DNA of 64,000 nt, from positions 682,001-746,000 of the forward strand of contig CP064963.1 of NCBI GenBank assembly GCA_016699165.1, read 5' to 3'. A program made the position numbers and the translations under genes. Under the pieces are notes generated by a model. It made no database searches. It was not told the origin of the DNA and saw nothing but the letters and a program-made list of their open reading frames with translations. Origin of the DNA: Candidatus Melainabacteria bacterium (GTDB lineage Bacteria > Cyanobacteriota > Vampirovibrionia > Obscuribacterales > Obscuribacteraceae). The number at the start of each line of letters is the position of its first letter. The first letter of the stretch is position 1. Below, piece after piece: positions 17,980-26,065 of this stretch.

Positions 17980-19578
17980 ATGGCTAAACTAGATTCACTA
18001 ACATCACTGCGCTTTTTTGCCGCTCTCTGGATCGTTATCTATCATGCGCGCGACCAGTTCAATTGTTTGTGGGATTTGCCACGCAATATTGTTTTTTCGC
18101 AGGGAGTGACATTTTTCTTCGTACTTTCAGGATTTATCCTGGCTTACGTTTATCCAAAGCTAGACTCGCAAAAAGATATTGCCATTTATTTGAAAAGACG
18201 CATTGGGCGAATCTGGCCATTACATGCAGCAGTATTGATTTCAATTGCACTGACATTGCCTCAGAGTGTTCAACTTGTGCCTGTAAGCCACCAGGCTCCA
18301 TATTATTTGCTTTTCTTCACCAATTTATTCATGGTGCAATCCTGGTTTCCTATTGACCAGTTTTTCTTTTCCTTCAACCCGCCAGCATGGTCGATTTCAA
18401 ACGAATTCTTTTTCTATTTGATGCTGCCACTAATTTTATTGGGCAGCAAACCAACATCCAAGCTATCTATTCTGCCGCTTGTTGTGTCTTTCTCGGCGGT
18501 TGTTTTAATGTGCGCTTTCTCAAATTCTCTCAACCTTCCAATGGTAAACAACGAAGCATTAAGTCTGCAAGCACTGATCGGAGTCAATCCATTAGTAAGG
18601 ATTTTCGACTTTTGTCTGGGAGTCGTTTGCGCCCAAATTTTTAGTAAATGCAAATTCGAATGGAACCAAATCCAAGCAACCATTTTTGAAATAGCCGCAC
18701 TGGCATTGGCTCTTTGGATCATATTAAACACTGCCCCAATTGCTTCAAGCGCAGAGCACTTGCCAAACATTTCAAAAGCTGGAGCTTATTGGCTACGCGA
18801 ATCGGGACTGGTAGCCATTCCATTTGCTTTGCTAATTTACACTCTTGCACATCAAAAAGGATTATTGGCTAAAATTTTGAGTGCACCACTATTGGTGCAA
18901 CTGGGGGAAATAAGCTTTGCAATTTACCTTCTACATTTTCCATTGCTTAAATGGTTCTATCAGCACATACCGCAAGTACGCTCTATCACTGACTTTGGAC
19001 TATATCTAACAATTCTTTTTTGTTCGAGCTATTTGTCATACAAATTATGGGAGCGCCCCTGGCGCGATTACTTTGCTCATATTGCCGATAAAGCCAATAT
19101 CACACCTTCAAGGTATAAACTCGCTCCCGGAATTCTTGTGCCGTTATTGATGATTGGTGCAAGCATCATATTGTTGCAACCAAAGACACAAATTTTAAAT
19201 AACTCTGAGAATTATCAGTTAAGCAAACTGAATACATTTCAAGAAACTGCACTCGATTTTGGATCCAATTTAAAACTCGATGGTTACGCTATCTCTAAAA
19301 CCTTTCTAGCAAGAAAATTATCTTTATACTGGTCTGTAAAAGTCCAATTAGCATTTGATGGAAATCAACCCTTTTTGATTCAATTCAAGAATAAAAAAGG
19401 TGACCTTTTTCATCAACAGCAAATGCAATTGTGTCCTGGCATGAAGTCACAGCTCGCCTCAACTAACGCTTTGAACTTTTTATCGCCCTTGGAAATACCA
19501 GAGCAAGTTTTTCAAGAAACAGAAAAGATGACAATCCAAACTAATCAGAATACTAAGACAATTACTCTGTCCCATTAG
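17980..19578 (+). CDS. Acyltransferase 3 family membrane protein (OafA/YrhL-like)
   Basis: A 532-aa integral membrane acyltransferase, a family that O-acetylates surface polysaccharides or peptidoglycan. The N-terminus LTSLRFFAALWIVIYHARD carries the family His, followed by GVTFFFVLSGFILAYVY and about ten TM segments to residue 400. The last 130 residues form a non-membrane domain that is not part of the minimal family and is probably extracytoplasmic. The start uses ATG 17980 with a TAGTAT box 7 nt upstream. The 3' end overlaps the convergent zinc-ribbon gene by 17 nt. Confidence 0.85.
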   Translation: MAKLDSLTSLRFFAALWIVIYHARDQFNCLWDLPRNIVFSQGVTFFFVLSGFILAYVYPKLDSQKDIAIYLKRRIGRIWPLHAAVLISIALTLPQSVQLVPVSHQAPYYLLFFTNLFMVQSWFPIDQFFFSFNPPAWSISNEFFFYLMLPLILLGSKPTSKLSILPLVVSFSAVVLMCAFSNSLNLPMVNNEALSLQALIGVNPLVRIFDFCLGVVCAQIFSKCKFEWNQIQATIFEIAALALALWIILNTAPIASSAEHLPNISKAGAYWLRESGLVAIPFALLIYTLAHQKGLLAKILSAPLLVQLGEISFAIYLLHFPLLKWFYQHIPQVRSITDFGLYLTILFCSSYLSYKLWERPWRDYFAHIADKANITPSRYKLAPGILVPLLMIGASIILLQPKTQILNNSENYQLSKLNTFQETALDFGSNLKLDGYAISKTFLARKLSLYWSVKVQLAFDGNQPFLIQFKNKKGDLFHQQQMQLCPGMKSQLASTNALNFLSPLEIPEQVFQETEKMTIQTNQNTKTITLSH

Positions 19579-20176
19579 CAGCAGGAGCGCCTTCACCAGA
19601 TTGTGCAGTAGTTGGCATTGAGACATTGCGTGTCCAGGTGGCATTTTTCTTTGTGTCTTTGACCACCATAGACATCACTTGTGCTTTATACATCAGGTCT
19701 TTGACCGGGTCCATGATTTTAAAACGCAATTGAGGGTCGGACAATTCGGTTTCGATGGTTATTTCGACTGGTCCGTTGAAATTGATATCAGCAGGTGTTT
19801 GTGCTCCGTGTTGAGCCCAAGTAACCGTACCTTTGGCGCCAAGTGAAGCAAGACTCTCGTTAATTTTGGCTGCGACCATTTGGCGAGCCTGCATAGGCGT
19901 AATCTTTTCAAGTGGATCTACTTGTGCAGGACCGCGACGCATGACCTGTCCCACCCAACTCGATTGAGCAAGCCAGAAGACTAATATTCCGCCAATGACT
20001 ATGATGACCAGAACCGGCATATAGTTTGGACCTTTGGCTTTCTGCTGACCAGCAAAAAGGGCACTGCCACGCTTGCCGCCGCCTTCAGATATTCTGACCT
20101 TTTGCTTGGTACCGCAAGATGGACAGACTTCTTCAAACCCGTGAAGGGGAACCCGGCAGGCAGGACAATCGTACAT
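19562..20176 (-). CDS. Zinc-ribbon membrane protein, function unknown
   Basis: A 204-aa protein. An N-terminal zinc ribbon (CPAC at residues 4-7 and CPSC at 18-21) is followed by a glycine-rich linker, one TM helix (about 53-70, PVLVIIVIGGILVFWLA) and a domain of about 130 residues after the membrane. The ribbon would face the cytoplasm. The start is well supported by AGAGGT 5 nt upstream. No enzymatic motif is seen. It is divergent from argS. Confidence 0.7.
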   Translation of the reverse strand: MYDCPACRVPLHGFEEVCPSCGTKQKVRISEGGGKRGSALFAGQQKAKGPNYMPVLVIIVIGGILVFWLAQSSWVGQVMRRGPAQVDPLEKITPMQARQMVAAKINESLASLGAKGTVTWAQHGAQTPADINFNGPVEITIETELSDPQLRFKIMDPVKDLMYKAQVMSMVVKDTKKNATWTRNVSMPTTAQSGEGAPAANGTE

Positions 20177-20333
20177 ATAGACCTCTAATAAGCAAGCTAA
20201 GAGCTAAAACAAGACTACTCTATCAGATAAGATAAGACCTTCAACAAAGTTTTCAATATCAGGACCTGGCTCTCAGTTTGGCTTATGATAGAAAATTGGA
20301 AATTTCGGCTCTCTAATTATTGGAAGCATAATC

Positions 20334-22094
20334 ATGGTCAAAGAAGCGATTGAAGTAAAAATCAAGAAAGCCTATCAAATGGCTGTGGACGAAGGCAGCT
20401 TCCAGTCAGATCGCGATTGTCCAGAAGTTATTTTTATTGAAAAACCAAAGACCGAGTCGCACGGCGACTTTGCTTGCGGAGTTTCACTCAAACTTGCACG
20501 CCATCTTAAATTGGCACCAATGAAGATTGCCGAAACTTTAAAAAATTACATCGAAAAAGTTGGCACCAATGGTAGTGGCGCCATGACAGTGGAAGCAGCT
20601 CAACCTGGATTTCTCAACTTTCAGCTCGACAAGTCATTCTTGTCCAATATTATTTTTCAAATTGCAAGCGCTGGAGAATCTTTTGGTAAAGGCAAATCAA
20701 ACGGCAAAAAAATTCTTATCGAATATGTCTCTGCCAATCCTACAGGTGGTCTACACATAGGGCACGGTCGCAACGCCATTCTTGGCTCGAGTCTTGCTAA
20801 TTTACTTTCGTTTGCTGGCTGGCACGTTGTGCAGGAGTTTTATATAAACGACTGTGGCGAGCAAATAAATAAACTGGCAAGAAGCGCTTTTGCCTGTTAC
20901 CAAAAGAAACTGGGCAAGACAGTCGAATACCCCGAAGACGGTTATCCAGAAGAGTCTTTGTCACCTTACGTAGACAAAGCGATGGAGGAATATAAGTCGG
21001 ATCCATCTAAGCTTGAAAAAGCAGAAGATTTAGGCGACATTATCAAAGAATATTTCAGAGCAGATCAAGAAAAGCTGCTTTTGAGCGTTGGAGTCAAATT
21101 CGATTCCTGGTTTTCAGAAACCAGTTTGCACAAAGACGGCAAAGTGGAAGAAGCCCTGGCACAGATGTCCAGCCTCAATTACACCTACGATTCTGAAGGA
21201 GCATTCTGGCTCAAAGCTAAAGAGCTTGGCGATGAGCGCGATAGAGTGCTCAAAAAATCGACCGGTGCAACTACTTATCTTGCAAATGATGCTGCCTATC
21301 ATCTAAATAAGTACAAACGCGGCTTCGATTTAATGGTCAATATCTGGGGCGCAGACCACCACGGACAGGTTCCTGGACTTAAAGCAGTAGTGAAAGCTCT
21401 GGGCGAAGACCCAGACAAATTAGAGCTACTTCTCACTCAGATTGTTAATCTCAATCGCGATGGCAAGCCAGTCAAAATGTCCAAACGTATGGGCACTGTG
21501 GTCATGCTCGATGAAGTTCTGGATGAAGTGGGAGCTGATGCTGTCAGATATTATTTAGCTGAATCAAATCCCAACAACCCGATTAACTTTGATCTTGAAT
21601 TGGCTAAAAAAACGAGTAAAGACAATCCCGCCTTTTACATACAATACGCACACGCGCGTTGCTGTTCGATTTTAAGAAGAGCCGGCGAAGAGTATCTTGA
21701 TTCAGAAACTGGCAAGATGAATCCGCCTAGAGTAACTCCGGAGCAAATGCGCGAAATCGAGCAAGCTTACGGAAAAGACGAGCACATGTTCGATTTTACT
21801 TTCGATAATGAATCCGATAATCCCGAAGCGTTTGCTGCCCAGAAAAAACTCGTTTTGCGCCTTTCTAGCTTGCCTGATGAAGTAGAAGAAGCTGCACGCG
21901 TTATGCAACCTGGTCGAATCGCACGTTATTCGTATGAGATAGCTTGCGATTTACAGCGCTTCTACGAGGTATCACGCGTTTTGAGCGAGGATTTATCAGT
22001 AACCAGATCGAGACTCGGGCTGATAATGGCTACCAGGCAAGTATTGGCGAATACCCTCAAAATAATAGGTGTTTCGGCTCCCGAGCGCATGTAG
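20334..22094 (+). CDS. argS: Arginyl-tRNA synthetase
   Basis: A 586-aa class I synthetase charging tRNA-Arg. The N-terminal tRNA-binding domain (about 1-110) is followed by the HIGH signature in ANPTGGLHIGHGR (about 138-146). The second ATP-binding motif is KMSKRMGTV (about 380), where R replaces the usual final S. The C-terminal DALR anticodon-binding helices contain ACDLQRFYEVSRVL. GGAAG lies 8 nt before the ATG. It is monocistronic by spacing. Confidence 0.96.
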   Translation: MVKEAIEVKIKKAYQMAVDEGSFQSDRDCPEVIFIEKPKTESHGDFACGVSLKLARHLKLAPMKIAETLKNYIEKVGTNGSGAMTVEAAQPGFLNFQLDKSFLSNIIFQIASAGESFGKGKSNGKKILIEYVSANPTGGLHIGHGRNAILGSSLANLLSFAGWHVVQEFYINDCGEQINKLARSAFACYQKKLGKTVEYPEDGYPEESLSPYVDKAMEEYKSDPSKLEKAEDLGDIIKEYFRADQEKLLLSVGVKFDSWFSETSLHKDGKVEEALAQMSSLNYTYDSEGAFWLKAKELGDERDRVLKKSTGATTYLANDAAYHLNKYKRGFDLMVNIWGADHHGQVPGLKAVVKALGEDPDKLELLLTQIVNLNRDGKPVKMSKRMGTVVMLDEVLDEVGADAVRYYLAESNPNNPINFDLELAKKTSKDNPAFYIQYAHARCCSILRRAGEEYLDSETGKMNPPRVTPEQMREIEQAYGKDEHMFDFTFDNESDNPEAFAAQKKLVLRLSSLPDEVEEAARVMQPGRIARYSYEIACDLQRFYEVSRVLSEDLSVTRSRLGLIMATRQVLANTLKIIGVSAPERM

Positions 22095-22180
22095 GCTGCG
22101 GCTGAAAATAAATTGAGTCAGGAAGCAACTTCCGCATTTCTCTTGTCGATGCTAGGCTAGAACAAGAAGAACATGTGGAA

Positions 22181-22198
22181 TGGGAATGTTAGTTCCCA
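22181..22198 (+). other. Small inverted repeat in the leader of the WYL gene
   Basis: TGGGAA and TTCCCA around a 6-nt loop, 49 nt before the start of the WYL-domain gene. It may be a leader hairpin or an operator. Confidence 0.25.
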
Positions 22199-22246
22199 GA
22201 CGACAAAGCACCATAAATTCTGCACAAGAATTCCAGAAGGGAAAAC

Positions 22247-22975
22247 ATGCCAGAAGAAAAGCCGCTAAAACTGACTCAGGAAGAGATTCTTCTACTTCTT
22301 ACAAGCGCTAAGCTCTTTGACAAGCTAGTGGCAGGAGTTACTATTCGCTGCCAGCAAAAGGACGAGTTAGTAAGCAACATTATCAGTAAGCTCTCCGAAC
22401 TTGTTTATCCTTCTATAGAGACAATGTCAGATGAATTTGCCGACGCAATTATAGATTCGATGCTTGGATGCGAAGACTTAGACGAAAAAGAACTGGAAGA
22501 GCTGGAACAAGCACTTTTGGAAGCCGAAACCGATGAATTTTTCGGCTACGACTTCTTCAAACAGCAAAATCCCAAAGCTCCCCAGCAGCAATCAACTACA
22601 ACTTTTCAAACCAAACAAAATGCAAACGAGCACAGCAAACTAGAAGAGACTTTGCTTGAAGCCAGTTTTGTTTATCCAATGTATTCGGTAGACGACAAAT
22701 TACCAATTTTAGAAAAATCATTATTGCGACATCTAAGTCTGGAAGCTCAGTATTACAGTGTAAGTCGCGAAACCGTAGATAAAATAACTATCGATCCACT
22801 CGTGCTTTTGCAAGAAAATGGCATGTGGCTTCTTGTTGCATACTGCCATCAAAAACGAGACATCTTACTCTTTAGAGTAGATCGACTTAAGGACTTGCAC
22901 GAAACTAATCGCGAGTTTAAAACTGCTCAAAAAGTTGACGACTTGCGCTGCAAGGTCCTTGCTTCATACAGCTAG
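22247..22975 (+). CDS. WYL-domain protein
   Basis: A 242-aa protein. Residues about 155-225 match the WYL ligand-sensing domain: a helix-strand start (LEKSLLRHLSLEAQYYS), PLVLLQENGMWLLVAYCHQ, and the closing FRVDRLKDLHETNREF. WYL domains usually sit behind a DNA-binding HTH and sense nucleic acids or nucleotides. Here the N-terminal 120 residues are acidic and helical (EELEQALLEAETDEF) without a recognisable HTH. The start has AGAAGGGA. It ends 12 nt before the convergent kinase-like gene. Confidence 0.65.
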   Translation: MPEEKPLKLTQEEILLLLTSAKLFDKLVAGVTIRCQQKDELVSNIISKLSELVYPSIETMSDEFADAIIDSMLGCEDLDEKELEELEQALLEAETDEFFGYDFFKQQNPKAPQQQSTTTFQTKQNANEHSKLEETLLEASFVYPMYSVDDKLPILEKSLLRHLSLEAQYYSVSRETVDKITIDPLVLLQENGMWLLVAYCHQKRDILLFRVDRLKDLHETNREFKTAQKVDDLRCKVLASYS

Positions 22976-22986
22976 CTAATAGTCGT

Positions 22987-24987
22987 TTAGCCCTTCTCCG
23001 ACATGCAGACCTTAATTGCTTCAAGCGGTTTGTCTTTCCACAAAAGCTCGACATATTTTCGCTTGATGGCGCCCATTAAAGCAGATTTTTTACCAGGAAA
23101 ATTCTGGGCTAATTTTATCGCTTTAGAAAGTGCTTCTTCAGCCTGAGAAATTTTACCTTGCTTTGCAAGCACTAGAGCCAATCCATAATGCGATTTGGTG
23201 GCGTACAAGCTTGGAATTTTGCCGTGCGTTTCCCACCAGACTAGACTTTCGTTATAGAATTTTTCAGCAGGCGCCATGTCGCCTCGACGTCTGTAAATAT
23301 CTGCAAGGCGGCTTGTAGAGTCGCAAAAATTGCTTGGTTTTTCTTCTTTGATAGTCGAGACGACCTGATAAAGCTTCTCGTATGCGCCTACAGCTTTGTC
23401 GTATTCGTTGCCGGACGAATAAATGTTGCCCAAAATATTTAGAGGCTGAATGGTCATTGCAGACGGAGCCTTTTCCTCTGCCATTCGTTTTAAAGATTCA
23501 TTGGCGGATTTTTCAGCTTCTTCGTATTGATTTTGCATGAACTGGCAATACGCAAGGATTCTATATTGCTGAGATTTAGGCCATGGACCTTTGACACGTT
23601 CGGTCACATCGAGCATTTCGGCAAGTCTTTTCTGAGCCTCTTTCCAGTAGCCCGAGTTAGCATAAAGTTCTACTAAAGCAGCAAGAGCACCGGCATAATC
23701 TTCTGAATTGATACCATGTTCAGAGCGTACCAACTGCAGCGCATCAAGTGCGGTGTCGCGTCTTGCGTTGAAACTATCTTTATTGGTTGTATTTGTTTTT
23801 TTTGCTACCAGCCACATTTCATTATCGTTAAAGGCTGGATACTTATTCATCGAGCTGTTGAAACTATTGGTGACAAAAAATAGCCACAAGGCAGAGATTC
23901 CGACAATCAGTCCCACGCCGGCTACAAGTGGCAGAACAATTGTGTTTCTACTTATTTTTGGAATTACATATTTTCCAGCAATTAATTTTTGAGGTGCTTG
24001 AAGAGCGATGGCATTATTCTGCCAATCTTCTTCAGTAGCGCTTTGAGCTAAGGCAAAATCAGCTTGCAAGTCCGATGCTTTTTGATAACGATTCTCTTGT
24101 TCTTTTTTTAGACATTTATCAATGATAGTTTCGACGCGCTTGCACAGTTCCTCATCAGCTTCCTGCCACTCAATTAAATTCATCGAAGCAGGATCATCTT
24201 TTAAATGTTTATACGCAGTTTCAATTGCGTTTTTTCCAACAAAAGGAGGCTTTCCAGTTAAAACTTCGTACATAACACAAGCAAAAGAATAGATATCAGA
24301 GCGCGCATCACCATTTGCACCCTGACACATCTCAGGACTGAAATACATGGGAGAGCCCATGGTTTCTCTGCCATGAGTCATAAATTGGACCTGGCTTTTT
24401 GATACAGAATGGTTGCCTATAAGTTGAGCAACACCAAAGTCGGCTAGTTTTACCCCACCAAAATCACCAGGTGTCGGCTCAGATTCTAAATAGACGAAAT
24501 TGCTTGGCTTCAATGATTTGTGCAAATAGCCAAGCTTGTGGCCTTCAACAAGGGCTTCAAGCGAGCTTGTGGCCAGAGCAAGTGCATCCGGTAAGGGCAA
24601 CCTACCAATTTTGGACAATATAGATTCCAAATTTACTTGAGGCGTGCTTGGCGAAATAAGGTAGAGGTCATTTGCAGCACTGACAAAAACATCGACATAA
24701 GAAGTGAAATGCTTACTTTGACAGCTTTGGAGCATTTTCTTCAAATCAACTTCAAGCGCTTTTAGACTTCGAATATTGTCCGAAATATGTTTATGCACTT
24801 TTTTTAGTACGCGCAATTCACCAGCTTTGGTATCACGAGCTTTGTATGCGACCGAAAGACTACCGCGTCCAATACACTCCAGTATACGAAAACGCTCATC
24901 GATAGTAGTTCCTATTAAGGGATCTACTTCCTGAAAAAGGGAAAAAGCAGATGCGTCAGGAGTATTTGGCGGCTGATTATCGCTCAC
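22987..24987 (-). CDS. Ser/Thr kinase-like membrane protein with TPR domain, catalytic Asp missing
   Basis: A 666-aa protein. Residues 33-310 form a eukaryotic-type kinase domain: glycine loop IGRGSLSV (39-46), likely ATP lysine K62, metal-binding DFG (183-185) and SPE (216-218). The HRD catalytic loop reads H156-K157-S158-L-K-P-S-N163, so the catalytic Asp is replaced by Ser. A TM helix follows (about 350-372). The outer region carries TPR-like repeats (YGLALVLAKQGKISQAEEAL). It is probably a pseudokinase or an impaired kinase signalling across the membrane. GTG start; its first bases overlap the NAD-kinase stop (GTGA). Confidence 0.8.
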   Translation of the reverse strand: MSDNQPPNTPDASAFSLFQEVDPLIGTTIDERFRILECIGRGSLSVAYKARDTKAGELRVLKKVHKHISDNIRSLKALEVDLKKMLQSCQSKHFTSYVDVFVSAANDLYLISPSTPQVNLESILSKIGRLPLPDALALATSSLEALVEGHKLGYLHKSLKPSNFVYLESEPTPGDFGGVKLADFGVAQLIGNHSVSKSQVQFMTHGRETMGSPMYFSPEMCQGANGDARSDIYSFACVMYEVLTGKPPFVGKNAIETAYKHLKDDPASMNLIEWQEADEELCKRVETIIDKCLKKEQENRYQKASDLQADFALAQSATEEDWQNNAIALQAPQKLIAGKYVIPKISRNTIVLPLVAGVGLIVGISALWLFFVTNSFNSSMNKYPAFNDNEMWLVAKKTNTTNKDSFNARRDTALDALQLVRSEHGINSEDYAGALAALVELYANSGYWKEAQKRLAEMLDVTERVKGPWPKSQQYRILAYCQFMQNQYEEAEKSANESLKRMAEEKAPSAMTIQPLNILGNIYSSGNEYDKAVGAYEKLYQVVSTIKEEKPSNFCDSTSRLADIYRRRGDMAPAEKFYNESLVWWETHGKIPSLYATKSHYGLALVLAKQGKISQAEEALSKAIKLAQNFPGKKSALMGAIKRKYVELLWKDKPLEAIKVCMSEKG

Positions 24988-25910
24988 TTATTTTGTTCCT
25001 GCAAATTCTCACCGTGGCTAAAAATACTGTTCAATTCAGGATTTATAAAGGTAGCCAAATCGTGTTTTGATGGTGTAATTTTAAGTTGGTCACCTAAAGT
25101 GAACGGATACTCGACGTGCGGTCCGTCTATAAATATGGCTCCAAGTCGCATTTCAGAAGTCATTGCAATTGATTGATCGCGACTGAGTTTCCCTTTTAAC
25201 AAGTGCCAGTTTTCATGCGGTCTTTGACACGCTTCACGCACAAGATATTGATAATCAGTATCGAAAATGTCTTGTATGACGCCGCCTGCCGAGCGCAAAG
25301 AACCAGTTGAGCCTGCAGGAGTGCTAATCCAGATACCAGACGAGCGTTGTTCTTCTTTCTTGCCGCCAATTTCTAAGATATAGCGACTAGTAGCACCTGG
25401 ATTTGTGTGAGCAATCAGAACTTCATTGAGCGCTTTTTGATGTAATTGTTGTCCGTTTAAATTCAAAGACAGACGCATTATTTTGGCTGTTTTAATTTCA
25501 CTCTTGCAAATTTGCTCTAAGATACGCGGGAAATTATCGCTTTGAGCCAAACAAAAATGTCCATAAGACGAAGATCTGGACGAATTTACCCCAAGCAGCG
25601 GAATTTCTTCCAAAAAGTGAGAGGCGTCTATAAATGTGCCGTCGCCGCCTACTGCAATCACTAAATCGACGTCCTTAATTGGGTCTATAAGCTCTGAGCG
25701 AGCGACCGAGACGTATTCAATTTTTTGGCGCTCAAGCTCGCCGTGCACAGCCTCGACTGTAGCTAGGTGCTCATTGTGAGCAATCAAAACTCTTTTGACG
25801 ATTTCACTTTTTTCTTCAAGCAGCTTGACGAAGCGCTCTTCGTGATAATCTTCGACTTGAATTTGATATGTGGTTCGCTTGCGCAGAACCAGAACTTTTT
25901 TGACTTTCAA
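24984..25910 (-). CDS. nadK: NAD kinase-like protein, NADK2-type
   Basis: A 308-aa protein of the diacylglycerol/NAD kinase fold, expected to phosphorylate NAD to NADP. The GGDGT motif is at 88-92, and STPAGSTGSLRSAGG matches the family's substrate loop. The segment after GGDGT (LLGVNSSRSSSYGHFCL) resembles mitochondrial NADK2-type enzymes (GVN...GHLCL) rather than ordinary bacterial PpnK (GVNxGxLGF). The start used is TTG 25910 with a weak GGATTGGG upstream, so it is uncertain. The 3' end is coupled by GTGA to the kinase-like gene. Confidence 0.8.
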   Translation of the reverse strand: MKVKKVLVLRKRTTYQIQVEDYHEERFVKLLEEKSEIVKRVLIAHNEHLATVEAVHGELERQKIEYVSVARSELIDPIKDVDLVIAVGGDGTFIDASHFLEEIPLLGVNSSRSSSYGHFCLAQSDNFPRILEQICKSEIKTAKIMRLSLNLNGQQLHQKALNEVLIAHTNPGATSRYILEIGGKKEEQRSSGIWISTPAGSTGSLRSAGGVIQDIFDTDYQYLVREACQRPHENWHLLKGKLSRDQSIAMTSEMRLGAIFIDGPHVEYPFTLGDQLKITPSKHDLATFINPELNSIFSHGENLQEQNK

Positions 25911-26002
25911 AACCCAATCCCCAACTTAACACCATCTTAAGATAACTTGCGACAATCGAACATATTGACATCAATAAAAGCTAAAAGACTACCGCGCTAA
26001 GT

Positions 26003-26060
26003 TATAATGAATGCTTCCAAAACACGCGAGATCCGTAATTCTCACGGCTACTCGAGGAGG
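26003..26060 (+). promoter_or_regulatory. alaS promoter and leader stem-loop
   Basis: A consensus TATAAT (26003-26008) lies 57 nt before the alaS GTG. The leader can fold CGAG/CTCG (26027-26030 with 26051-26054) and CCGT/ACGG (26033-26036 with 26044-26047). The base of the stem touches the Shine-Dalgarno GAGGAGG (26054-26060), so folding could affect initiation. No good -35 box is visible. Confidence 0.4.
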
Positions 26061-26065
26061 TCTTT

